This document shows, one piece after another, positions 1 through 9,500 of a stretch of DNA of 64,000 nucleotides; positions within the stretch are counted from its first letter, which is position 1, and each line of letters opens with the position of its first letter. The notes under the pieces were generated by a model. The model was not told where the DNA came from. It did not search any database and was given only the letters and a program-made list of their open reading frames with translations. This stretch comes from Methanothermobacter sp. (GTDB lineage Archaea > Methanobacteriota > Methanobacteria > Methanobacteriales > Methanothermobacteraceae), in the NCBI RefSeq assembly GCF_030055425.1, contig NZ_JASFYE010000005.1:37381-101380 (forward strand), read 5' to 3'. Position numbers and translations under genes: made by a program.

Positions 1-177
1 CTAACCCTTATACTTCTTCTCAAATCTTCAAAAAAAGGAAAAAGCAGACCCTAACCCTTATACTTCTTCTCAAATCTTCAAAAAAAGGAAAAAGCAGACC
101 CTAACCCTTATACTTCTTCTCAAATCTTCAAAAAAAGGAAAAAGCAGACCCTAACCCTTATACTTCTTCTCAAATCT
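1..177. repeat. 50-bp tandem repeat made from the 3' end of the ATP-cone gene
   Basis: Three identical 50-bp units lie at 1-50, 51-100 and 101-150. A partial fourth copy at 151-177 is the real end of the neighbouring minus-strand gene. Each unit carries the last nine codons including the stop of that gene plus 23 bp of its downstream flank. Read on the minus strand, that flank contains T-runs of five and seven, like an archaeal transcription terminator. The gene therefore runs into at least three terminator copies in series. The array reaches base 1, so the copy number may be higher. Confidence 0.9.
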
Positions 178-423
178 CCTCCAGGACCTTGCAATGTAGG
201 GTTCACATTTATCAAGCTCGGTTAAAAGGCACATCCTTATGGTATCAGTTTTGATCTCCTCCTCACCCTTTATCTTCTCTGTAACTGTCTGGTAGACCTT
301 CTCAATGATCTCCCTCTTCTCCTCAGGACTGTAACCTGCATCAATGGCAGCCTTCTCAAGTGAGGCCCGTATCTTTGATGGGTCATAGGCCTCCCTTGAG
401 CCCCTCCTCTTTATCACATTCAT
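151..423 (-). CDS. Small stand-alone ATP-cone domain protein
   Basis: The 90-residue protein is almost entirely an ATP-cone, the nucleotide-binding domain otherwise found at the N-terminus of ribonucleotide reductases and in NrdR. Visible signs are the opening VIKRRGSREAYDPSKI followed by the usual helices. No zinc ribbon or reductase domain is attached, so it is neither NrdR nor a reductase fragment. I chose the ATG at 423 because GGGTGAT sits four bases upstream; an in-frame start at 450 would add nine residues. Its 3' end is repeated three times downstream. A nucleotide-sensing partner for another protein is plausible but only inferred. Confidence 0.75.
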   Translation of the reverse strand: MNVIKRRGSREAYDPSKIRASLEKAAIDAGYSPEEKREIIEKVYQTVTEKIKGEEEIKTDTIRMCLLTELDKCEPYIARSWRRFEKKYKG

Positions 424-553
424 AATGATCACCCTGTATATTATGTTCATCTTTCAATAAAATTTTTTCCAGTAAAAAAAGGAAGGACCCCATAAAAGCT
501 TATTCAGAACAGATTACATAAAAATACTGGTATTCAAAACACATGGTGCTGGA

Positions 554-3193
554 ATGACTCCCTGGAAGAGAATATCTGAAATGGATGTGGAAGGGGCACT
601 TGATGAACTTGGAACATCACCCGGGGGCCTCAAAGAGGCAGAGGCCAGGGATAGGCTTGAGATCCATGGCCCCAATGAGATCGAATTCAAAAAACCACAC
701 CCCATATTCCGGTTTATGAAGCAGTTTCAGAGCCTCCTGGTATATGTACTTCTCACCGTCGCCATATTCACGGCATTCATAGGAGAATGGATTGACACCG
801 CTGTAATCACAGGAGTTGTGGTCCTTAACGCCATCATCGGCTTCATACAGGAGGGGAAGGCCTCTGAGGCCATCGAGTCACTTCAGAAGTTCACTGAATC
901 ATACTCCACTGTAATCAGGGAAGGAAGGGAAATGAGGATCCCCTCAGGACTCCTAGTTCCAGGTGATATAACCGTGCTGGGAGCCGGTGAAAGGGTGCCT
1001 GCAGATATAAGGTTAATCGAATCAAAGAACCTCCATGTGGATGAATCTGCCCTCACAGGTGAATCCGTCCCTGTTGAAAAGGACCCCTCCACGCTCAGAG
1101 AGGAGGATATCCTCAGGGGCGAATTCAGAAACATCCTCTTCAGCGGAACCCTGATAACAGAGGGTAGGGCTCTTGGTGCTGTGATTTCAACTGGAAGGGA
1201 AACAGAGCTCGGCAGGATAGCAGAGAGGGTGAAGGAAGTTGACGTTAAAACACCACTCCTTGAGAAGATCGATGAATTCTCAAGGACAATAACACTGGCT
1301 GTTGTGTCACTTGCAGCCTTCAATTTCATTGCTGCAATCCTCTTTGGATACGATGCGGTACTATCATTCCTTGCATCAACATCCCTTGCGGTTGCTGCAA
1401 TCCCCGAGGGTCTGCCAGCAGTACTCACCGTAACCCTCGCACTTGCAGTGAGGACCATGGCAGAGAGGAATGCCATAGTGAGAAACCTCCCCTCAGTGGA
1501 GACACTTGGAAGTGTCACCGTGATATGCTCCGACAAGACAGGGACACTCACCAGGAATGAGATGACAGTAAAATCCATATACGCGGGGGAGGTCAGCTAT
1601 GAGGTCGAGGGGGTGGGCTACAGTGAGGATGGTTACATAACACTCAATGGTTCCAGAATCAAAGAGCCCCCCGAGCCACTCCTCAGGATACTTAAATGCG
1701 GCCTCAACTGCAACAACGCATCAGTTGCTGATGAAAGGATCCATGGTGACCCCACAGAGGCGGCACTGGTCGTGGCGGCCCACAAGGGAGGTGTAAGGGA
1801 GAGAGCTAGAAGGGTCGATGAGGTGCCCTTTGACTCCACCAGGAAGTACATGGCTGTCCTCACAGAGGATGGCTTAATACAGGCAAAGGGGTCCCCTGAG
1901 AGGATAATAGGTATGTGCAGCCATGAACTAACAGAAAGCGGATTGAAGCCCCTTGAAAAAGATGAACTGAAGGATAGGATACATGAAATGGCATCAGAGG
2001 GTATGAGGGTCCTTGCATTTGCAGAAAAAAGGCATTCAGGTACAGAAATCCATGATGAGGACCTCACAGACATGACCCTCCTGGGATTCCAGGGCATGAT
2101 TGACCCCCCCAGACCCGAGGCCATTGAGGCCGTTGGGAAATGCAAATCCGCAGGTATAAGGATCATCATGATAACAGGGGACCATGCTGCCACCGCAGGG
2201 GCTGTTGCAGCTGAACTCGGAATAGAAACCAGCAGGGTACTCACAGGGCCCGAATTATCATCAATGGAGACCCATGAAATCACAAAATCCCTGGATGACT
2301 GCAACGTCTTTGCAAGGGTGACCCCTGATCACAAGTACACAATAACAGAGATACTGAGGGAGAACGGTGAGATCGTGGCAATGACAGGTGATGGGGTGAA
2401 TGATGCCCCGGCACTTAAAATGGCTGACATAGGCGTTGCAATGGGTAGCGGAACAGAGGTTGCAAGGGAATCAGCTGATATGGTCCTTGCAGATGATAAC
2501 TTCGCCACCATCGTTGCGGCTGTAAGTGAGGGGAGGAACGTCTATGAGAGGATAAGGAGGATAATATACTATGTCCTCCCAACAAGCGGGGGCCAGGCCC
2601 TCATAATACTCCTCTCATTCCTCCTCGCACCGGTAAGCCCCACCTTCAGCGCCAGCCTGCCGCTTCTCCCCCTCCAGATACTGTGGATAAACATGTTTGA
2701 TGGTGTCTTCCTCGCCCTCCCCCTGGTTGCAGAGGCCTCAGACGAATCTGTCCTTGAAAAACCACCAAGGGACCCCGGGACTGGAATAGTGGACTACACC
2801 TTCATAAGGAAGGTTGGCCTGGTATCCGCTGCAATGGCCATCTCAGGACTCGCTGTGTTCTATATAGGGGTCTCACGGGGACTTGATGTTACCGTGGCAA
2901 GGACCGTGACCTTCACCACGGTGATTCTTGTACATGTCTTCTATCTCCTCACAGCAAGGTCACTGGATAAATCCGTCCTCAGGATTCCCCCGGCTAACAG
3001 GTGGGTGGCGACCGGTATAATCATAACCGTGACAGTTACCCTTTTCATAGTGTACGTCCCGGGCCTTGAGGTCATATTCAGGACCTCCCCATTTCCATCT
3101 GAGTGGTGGGGGATAATAATACCATTCTCACTCACAGGCCTCCTCTCAATAGAGGCCGAGAAGTACATCATGGGGAGGTTAAAGCATGAATGA
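554..3193 (+). CDS. P-type cation-transporting ATPase (type II, calcium-pump-like)
   Basis: This 879-residue membrane pump should couple ATP hydrolysis to cation transport. The N-terminal cation-ATPase domain is followed by the actuator motif TGES (168-171), PEGLP in the fourth membrane segment (284-288), the phosphorylated aspartate in DKTGTLT (D327), a KGSPERI nucleotide-binding motif and TGDGVNDAPALK of the hinge. Six C-terminal membrane segments follow. Length and order match the SERCA/PMCA-like group. The sixth segment reads NMFDG, so Ca2+ or Mn2+ is likelier than Cu or Zn, but the ion cannot be fixed from sequence. The ATG is preceded by a GGTG-rich stretch. The stop overlaps the next gene by 8 bp, suggesting co-transcription. 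Confidence 0.93.
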   Translation: MTPWKRISEMDVEGALDELGTSPGGLKEAEARDRLEIHGPNEIEFKKPHPIFRFMKQFQSLLVYVLLTVAIFTAFIGEWIDTAVITGVVVLNAIIGFIQEGKASEAIESLQKFTESYSTVIREGREMRIPSGLLVPGDITVLGAGERVPADIRLIESKNLHVDESALTGESVPVEKDPSTLREEDILRGEFRNILFSGTLITEGRALGAVISTGRETELGRIAERVKEVDVKTPLLEKIDEFSRTITLAVVSLAAFNFIAAILFGYDAVLSFLASTSLAVAAIPEGLPAVLTVTLALAVRTMAERNAIVRNLPSVETLGSVTVICSDKTGTLTRNEMTVKSIYAGEVSYEVEGVGYSEDGYITLNGSRIKEPPEPLLRILKCGLNCNNASVADERIHGDPTEAALVVAAHKGGVRERARRVDEVPFDSTRKYMAVLTEDGLIQAKGSPERIIGMCSHELTESGLKPLEKDELKDRIHEMASEGMRVLAFAEKRHSGTEIHDEDLTDMTLLGFQGMIDPPRPEAIEAVGKCKSAGIRIIMITGDHAATAGAVAAELGIETSRVLTGPELSSMETHEITKSLDDCNVFARVTPDHKYTITEILRENGEIVAMTGDGVNDAPALKMADIGVAMGSGTEVARESADMVLADDNFATIVAAVSEGRNVYERIRRIIYYVLPTSGGQALIILLSFLLAPVSPTFSASLPLLPLQILWINMFDGVFLALPLVAEASDESVLEKPPRDPGTGIVDYTFIRKVGLVSAAMAISGLAVFYIGVSRGLDVTVARTVTFTTVILVHVFYLLTARSLDKSVLRIPPANRWVATGIIITVTVTLFIVYVPGLEVIFRTSPFPSEWWGIIIPFSLTGLLSIEAEKYIMGRLKHE

Positions 3194-3893
3194 GTGCAGA
3201 GAGAACGGTTCATGGAAGAGGAAACTGCTTACGTCAATGAGGATATTCCTGGTGGTTATGGGCCTGATAATAGTGGTCTTCGGGGCCGGGGGCACAAAGG
3301 TCTTCGGCCTCATGACGCTCCTTGCGGTGGTCGTGGTGTACCTCCCGGCCCTCAGGCACCCTGATGGCCTCAGCGTCATCCCGGTTGAGATAGAGATCCT
3401 CTTCCTCACAGTGGTTGCACTGGAGTATATACTGGGCAATACCTTTGGCCTCTACGGGAGAATAGCCTACTATGACAAGTTCATGCACTTCACAGTCCCC
3501 TTCATAGTGGCCCTAATCGGTATGATGCTCCTCTACACAGCCTACGTCTACGGGAAGATAAGAACCAGTCTCTTCATAATGGCGTTTCTCATAATATTCG
3601 TGACGCTGGGCATAGGTGCCCTCCTTGAACTGGTTGAGTACGGCTACGACCACCACCTTTACAGGCACATAGAGCACTTCCTCCCCACTGGCCCCACCCA
3701 GGGCTCACCTGTCATGGATCCGCTTACCGACACAATGATGGACCTCCTCACAGATCTCATAGGCGGTATCTTCGGGGCTGTGACAGGTATAATACTCATA
3801 AAAAGGGCTGAGGAGAAAAACTACTGCCTTGACTGGGTTGATGAGATAGCAAGGTTCGAGGGGATAGATGAAGAGGAGGAAAAGATGGAATAG
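3186..3893 (+). CDS. DUF2238/YjdF-like integral membrane protein
   Basis: This 235-residue protein has about six hydrophobic segments. It shows conserved polar motifs inside the membrane region: YDKFMH, a glutamate pair in LLELVEY, and DTMMDLLTDLIGG. Those motifs resemble the DUF2238 (YjdF) family, whose function is not established. Its start overlaps the end of the P-type ATPase gene by 8 bp, so translation is probably coupled; a link to ion homeostasis is inference from that. The tail is charged and acidic and should be cytoplasmic. It is convergent with the next gene, with only 28 bp between the stops. Confidence 0.65.
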   Translation: MNECRENGSWKRKLLTSMRIFLVVMGLIIVVFGAGGTKVFGLMTLLAVVVVYLPALRHPDGLSVIPVEIEILFLTVVALEYILGNTFGLYGRIAYYDKFMHFTVPFIVALIGMMLLYTAYVYGKIRTSLFIMAFLIIFVTLGIGALLELVEYGYDHHLYRHIEHFLPTGPTQGSPVMDPLTDTMMDLLTDLIGGIFGAVTGIILIKRAEEKNYCLDWVDEIARFEGIDEEEEKME

Positions 3894-3921
3894 ATCTCCA
3901 GTATTTCTAACTTAAAAAGTA

Positions 3922-4203
3922 TCAGATGGGCTTCAGTATGTCCCTGTTAAGCTCAAATGACGCTGCAAGGATGAATGCCATCATAACAGGGAGAAGGCAG
4001 ATCTTAACCACCTCAAGCTCCATGAGGGGTATGAACTCCTTTATGAACCTCACAGCCACTATGATGGCACCACTTACAAGTCCCATGGACACGAATCCCC
4101 ACACACCTGAGGCGAACCTTGTAAGGGTGTAGTTCCTCACAGAAACCGCCGCTGCAAGGGTTATGAATATCAGGGCCGCTGCCTTGAGGAGTATTATTAT
4201 CAT
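3922..4203 (-). CDS. Small membrane protein, second gene of a pair
   Basis: The 93-residue protein has three hydrophobic stretches separated by short charged loops and no recognised catalytic motif. It overlaps the upstream gene by four bases (ATGA), so the two are translationally coupled and may form a heteromeric membrane unit. The same arrangement of two small multi-pass proteins in overlapping frames recurs at 11480-12117, on the other side of the kinase and helicase genes. Function unknown. Confidence 0.65.
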   Translation of the reverse strand: MIIILLKAAALIFITLAAAVSVRNYTLTRFASGVWGFVSMGLVSGAIIVAVRFIKEFIPLMELEVVKICLLPVMMAFILAASFELNRDILKPI

Positions 4204-4484
4204 GTCTCAGCCTCCAGTTTTCTGTTGGACCTCAGTGAGGCATAGAGGAACATTGCCGCTGAGAGCATGATGAAGACCCACTCAATGGTTCTCATAAGAT
4301 CAAAGGCCATTATCTCCCTCATGAAACCGAACACAGTTGATATGAATAGCAGAGAAACTGCTATGGTCATGGGGATCCATCTACCATCACAAGCAGAGAC
4401 CCTCAACATGTAGATGAGGCTCAGACCTGTTATAAGTGTGGATATGAACTGGGCCACCTGGAATTCACGTCCATAGGGGATCAT
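4200..4484 (-). CDS. Small membrane protein, first gene of a pair
   Basis: The 94-residue protein has three hydrophobic segments and a basic end (RSNRKLEAET). Composition and topology recall the N-terminal membrane parts of archaeal sensor proteins, but no sensor domain is present. It overlaps the following gene by four bases. The histidine kinase gene upstream ends about 100 bp away, separated by the duplicated segment at 4526-4614, so run-on transcription from the kinase is possible. Function unknown. Confidence 0.65.
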   Translation of the reverse strand: MIPYGREFQVAQFISTLITGLSLIYMLRVSACDGRWIPMTIAVSLLFISTVFGFMREIMAFDLMRTIEWVFIMLSAAMFLYASLRSNRKLEAET

Positions 4485-4525
4485 ACTATCACCATGTACA
4501 TATATGTCTGGACATTTTAGTCCTT

Positions 4526-4614
4526 TCCATCACAGTTCAGGAACCTCTATCAGGAAACGTTATCCCTCTCCCAATCCATCACAGTTCAGGAACCTCTATC
4601 AGGAAACGTTATCC
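4526..4614. repeat. 49-bp-period tandem duplication of the 3' end of the kinase gene
   Basis: A 40-bp sequence occurs at 4526-4565 and again, identically, at 4575-4614. The second copy covers the last codons and stop of the minus-strand kinase gene; the first lies in its 3' flank. The unit is therefore a tandem copy of a gene end with a 49-bp period, like the 50-bp array at the start of the window. Confidence 0.92.
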
Positions 4615-6553
4615 TGAAAACAGCCCCTCCCTCATTGAAGGTTTCAAGTTCACCGTCAAGCTGGCCAACAAGGGCCCTCACGAGGGTCATCCCCAGTGAA
4701 TCCGATGAACCTGAACTGAAATCCTCTGGAAGACCCTGGCCTGTATCCCTGTAATCCAGGAGGTACACCCCACCCTCAAGGTTAAAGCTGATTATAATTC
4801 TCCCCTCACCATCAGGGAAGGCGTACTTTACTGAATTTGTGATAAGTTCACTGATTATGAGGGCCACAGGGACCGCCAGCTCAATATCGAGGCTCACATC
4901 ATCCACTCTGATGTCTGATACGATACCCGAGGCCCCGTAGGTTGAGAGGAGTTCAGTTACAAGGCGTGAGATGTAGTTCCTCATGTTTATCTCTGAGAGG
5001 GTCTCTGACTGGTAGAGGTTCTCGTGTATCATGGCCATGGACTTTATACGGGTCTGACTCTCCTCAAATATCCTGAGGTCCTCAGCGTCCCTTATGTAGG
5101 GCTTCTGCAGGTTCAGGAGGCTCGATATTATCTGCAGGTTATTCTTTACACGGTGGTGTATCTCCCTTATAAGTGTCTCCCTCTCCCTGAGGGCAGATAT
5201 CAGTGATTCCTCATATCGCCTTGCCTCTGTAACATCCCTCACAAGCACAGCCCCGAGCCCTGGCATGATACTGAACCTGGAGATCTGAACAACCCTATCA
5301 CCCTCTATGAGGAACTCATCGTTTCCACGGGCCTCGAGGATCACCTCAGAGCATATATCAGGCATCTTTCTTCCCAGAGCGTCATCCCTTCCAGTGGATG
5401 TTATCTCCTCGAGTGCCCGGTTCCAGTAGATGACAGTATCTGATTCATCGGTTATTGCTATGCCATCTGATATGTTATCTGCAACTCCCCTGAACCTCAT
5501 CTCGCTCTCACGGAGCCTCTCTGTGGCCCTCCTCTGGAGGCTTATATCGGTTGCAATGAATACGAACCCAATGGGCTCCCTGAAGCGCCCCCTTATTGGT
5601 GATGCTGTGAGGAGAACGTCAGCTGTCCTTCCGTCCGCTGAGATTATCCTGGTCTCCATCTCAGATGAACTGAAACCCGAGACCACCTCCCTCAGCACCT
5701 CCCTGTCGGAGGGGTCAAAAAGATCCCAGAATGGTTTACCCCTCAGGTCTTCGGAGCTGTAGGAGAGCTTCTCATGGACGCTCCTCCCGCAGCTTGTAAC
5801 CCTCCCCTCAAGGTCCGTTATTATGAGGAAGTTGGGCATCACATCAGATATGCTCCTTGCAGCTATGGCAGGTGAGAGTTCCGGAAAGTCGTACCTCCAG
5901 ACACCATAGGCCATGAAAAGCAGTCCAATGGAGAGCATGGTCTGGGTGAACTCAGGGAAGACCAGCCCCATAAGATCCCTGAAGATGAAGTCAGTTGTGA
6001 AGCTCACAATAAGAGGCACAAAAAGGCCCATGAATATGTAAAGGGACTCCCTCTTCCTGTATCCCTCAGATCTAAGGTAGTCCCTGAGGGTGATGGCTGC
6101 CGCTGTCAGTGTCACGGTAACCGTCCATAACGAGAAGAGTGCAAAGACCATGGGGGGTTCCGGGAGGGCGTAGGTCCAGCCATAATATGTGAGTATCGGA
6201 CCTGAAATGAAGAGGTCACTTAGAAGCCCCGTTAATATGAATATAACCGCCGGTGCATAGATTACTGCAATTGCAGGTTTACCCACCCTTTTTCCAGTGT
6301 AGGTTAGGGCTGTGTGGAGGAGAATTGCAGGTATAATGGGCCAGAGGAGACTCAGCCTGAGCCATATTATGGCATCCCCCGGTGCTGACACTGTCCGGTA
6401 GACGAACTCGGTGAAGGCCATGAATGATACAGCAACACCAACGTTGGATACAAGAAGATTGAGGTTATTGCGGGGGTTCCTGTAGTAAATGAATACTGAT
6501 GTGTAGAATGCAATCACAGATGCAAGGAGGGATATGATTGAGTAGGGGTTCAT
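4586..6553 (-). CDS. Membrane sensor histidine kinase with 7TM, PAS and HisKA_2 domains
   Basis: The 655-residue protein is a two-component sensor. Residues 1 to about 215 form seven or so hydrophobic segments of the histidine-kinase 7TM type. Two PAS domains follow (about 230-350 and 355-450), then a phosphoacceptor helix with REIHHRVKNNLQ, typical of HisKA_2-type kinases, and a HATPase domain with NSVKYAF (N box) and DTGQGLP (G1). The start ATG at 6553 follows GGAGGCGT; an ATG 12 bp upstream is possible. No receiver gene lies next to it, so its partner is unknown. The 3' end is tandemly duplicated. Confidence 0.88.
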   Translation of the reverse strand: MNPYSIISLLASVIAFYTSVFIYYRNPRNNLNLLVSNVGVAVSFMAFTEFVYRTVSAPGDAIIWLRLSLLWPIIPAILLHTALTYTGKRVGKPAIAVIYAPAVIFILTGLLSDLFISGPILTYYGWTYALPEPPMVFALFSLWTVTVTLTAAAITLRDYLRSEGYRKRESLYIFMGLFVPLIVSFTTDFIFRDLMGLVFPEFTQTMLSIGLLFMAYGVWRYDFPELSPAIAARSISDVMPNFLIITDLEGRVTSCGRSVHEKLSYSSEDLRGKPFWDLFDPSDREVLREVVSGFSSSEMETRIISADGRTADVLLTASPIRGRFREPIGFVFIATDISLQRRATERLRESEMRFRGVADNISDGIAITDESDTVIYWNRALEEITSTGRDDALGRKMPDICSEVILEARGNDEFLIEGDRVVQISRFSIMPGLGAVLVRDVTEARRYEESLISALRERETLIREIHHRVKNNLQIISSLLNLQKPYIRDAEDLRIFEESQTRIKSMAMIHENLYQSETLSEINMRNYISRLVTELLSTYGASGIVSDIRVDDVSLDIELAVPVALIISELITNSVKYAFPDGEGRIIISFNLEGGVYLLDYRDTGQGLPEDFSSGSSDSLGMTLVRALVGQLDGELETFNEGGAVFRITFPDRGS

Positions 6554-6595
6554 ACACGCCTCCATGCGAATCTAAATGGGTATGACGTTCTTAAA

Positions 6596-9500
6596 TCACC
6601 CTGACCTGATGGTATCATCCTCAACCACCACCTCACCCCTCCGGGCCATCTCCTCTATGACCTTTCTGATACCTGTGGCAGTCTTCCTGCTGGTATTTTT
6701 GAAGCCAAACATCCTTGAGACCCGTGTTACAACCTCATCCATCTCTGAGGTGGACCTCAGGGCTATCCTCACAGCCTCCTCGATCTCCATTGGAGATATG
6801 AGTGAGATGTCAACCCTGCCAGTCCTCCTCCTCACCGTGACCGGCATGGACTCTGTGAGGAGCAGGAAGTCGCCGCTTCGCTTGATGTTACCGTTGTTCT
6901 CTGCCATCTCAATTGCAGAGTTTATTATGCTCCTGACCCTCCTTCCTGCCCTTCTAAGTCCACATGACTCCCTTATACGCCTTACAACCTCCTCGACGTG
7001 CACAGGACCCTCCATTGATACTATCTCACTCACAACGGATGATATCACAGGTGTAGGGTTTTTGTAGAGGTCGTCTGGTTTTCTTAACTTATCGGTGCTG
7101 TACTCAACGTAACTGGCAACAGCCTCTCCCATGGATTCATCTGGAAGATCCACTGGTTCTGCTGCATCCTGCTCTTCTATGGTGGACTCAGATGAACCCT
7201 CATCAACCTCAGGGGGTTCAGGTTCATCAACCTCCACCTGACCCTCCACCTCGATCCCCTCATGTAGCTCCCTGGATTCCCTGGTCTTCTCAACTATCTC
7301 AGAGAGCCCATCTGCAACCTTCCTCTGTGTCTCATCCCTGTTGCGGTACCAGTCCGAGGACCAGAGGTGGATGATGTTCCAGCCCAGGTTCCTGAGGATC
7401 TCCTCCCTGAGCCTGTCACGATCCCTTGCAACCTCCGCCCTGCTGTACATCTCACCATCGGTGAGGATCCCTGCAATGTACCTGCCAGGGTCATCCGGGT
7501 CCTTAACCGCGAAGTCAACCCTGAAACCTGCACACCCCACACCCCGGTCAACCTCGAATCCCTGGTCAACCAGGAACTCGTATACAGAATCCTCAAAGAG
7601 GCCCTGTGAATTACTGGCGGAATCTGAATCAAGCACACCTGTCTCGGCGTACCTGAGGAACCTCTTAAGTGCCCTGACACCGAAGGGCGTCCCCGGCCCT
7701 GTTTTAAGGTCCGATGCCCTGAAGTTGGTGAACACCACACACTTCTCACGGGCCCTGGTGATGAGGACGTTAAGCCTCCTCTCACCCCCCTCCTGGTTCA
7801 GAGGCCCGAAGTTGAGGGACATCCTTCCGTTCTCATCAAAGCCGTAGCCCACACTGATGAAGATAACGTCCCTCTCATCCCCCTGTATGGTTTCAAGGTT
7901 CTTTATGAAGAATGGCTCATCGGTCTCCTGGTTTATGAGCCGCTCAAGTTCAGGGTTCTCCCGAAGCCTCTCCTCCAGTGCCTCGAGGATGGCGTTCATC
8001 TGGGCAACAGAGAACGTGCCCACACCAAGGCTCCTTGATGTGCCGTACCTCATGAAGTGCTCCTCTATGGCCTCAACAACAGCGGCGGCCTCAAGGGGGT
8101 TGGATGAGGTTCTTCCACGTTCATATACCGTGTCTGGAAGGTACCTGAGGTGGAGTCCCAGTTCCTCATCCTCCCTCGACGGTGAAGGGTACACCAGGAG
8201 CCTGTTGTCATAGAACTCCTGGTTCGAAACCGCGATGAGGGACTCGTGCCGGCTCCTGTAGTGCCACCTGAGCATCCTGACAGGGAAGCTCCTCTTGCAG
8301 AGGTGGAGTATGCTCTCAATGTCAGCCGCAGTGGCCACATCCTCAGAGTCCTCCTCTGATGTGAGCATCTGGTCAAAGAAACTTGTTGGTGGGAGCTGGT
8401 TGGTGTCACCCATCACCACAGCGGTCCTGGCCCTGAGGAATGCCCCCAGGGCGTCCTCTGGTTTAACCTGTGATGCCTCGTCGAATATCACCACATCGAA
8501 CTGGAGTTCGCTGCTCCTTGGGTCCAGGTACTGGGCAATGGAGAGGGGACTCATCATGAAGCAGGGCTTTATCCTCTTTATAACGCCACCTGCAAGTTTA
8601 AGGAGTTTCCTGAGGGGCATGTGCCCCCTCTTACGTGTGAATTCACCGCTGAGGATGCTCTCCTCAGAGTCTGGAGCCGCCCCACCAAAGACCGTGGGCA
8701 TGTTACTGTTGAGCTGATGTATTAGCCTCTTCCTGTTGAGCTCGATTATCCTGGAGTCAAGCTCCCTGAACTCCCTTATCCTGGCCTCATGCAGGTCACC
8801 AATGAAGGTGTAAAGGGATGGTATCTCCCTGAAGGCCCTCTCAAGGAGCGCATCTGCAAGGTTACCCTCCATGGCAGGCCTTATATCCTCCATGCTGATT
8901 ATCCCTGACTCTATGAGTGGTATGAATGCTGCACCACGGGTCTTCATGCAGAGCCTCTTTTTCTCGAGGTACTGGGACCAGAGGGGGAGGAGGTTGAGGG
9001 CCTCCCTCCAGGACTTAACCCTTGACCTCCAGGCCCGGAACGGGACCTCCTCCGGTGCTGAGTTGAATATGACATGGGCATGGGTGTTTATCCTTGTCTG
9101 GAGCTTTGAGAGTTTATCCTCGAGTTCACTGTGGATTTCAAGGATTTCATGGAATTCAGAGAGAAGTTTATCACCGTCAAGGCCATCAGAGATGCACTCC
9201 AGGGTCCTCTCTGATATGAGGCCCTCACTGTGGAGGTCCCTGAACCTCACTATCCACTCTGCGGTGGCCCTCAGGTCCTGGATGGATGGGTTTTCCGGGT
9301 TCCACATTGAACCGAAGAACCTCCCGGCCACCCCACTGTACCTTTCAAGTTCCCCCCTGAGGCTCATGACATCAATCAGGTTCTCAAGGTCCTCCACAAC
9401 CTCATAGTCATTTTCAGGGGCCCTTCCAACGTAGAGGGCTTCTATCTCATTCCTTACCTTCCTGTACCTCCCGCTCAGGAACTTTATCCTGCTGGACGAC

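Noticed and set aside
883-1578. Long open frames opposite the P-type ATPase and other large genes
   Set aside because: They are antisense shadows of GC-rich coding sequence, with serine-rich compositions and no domain motifs.
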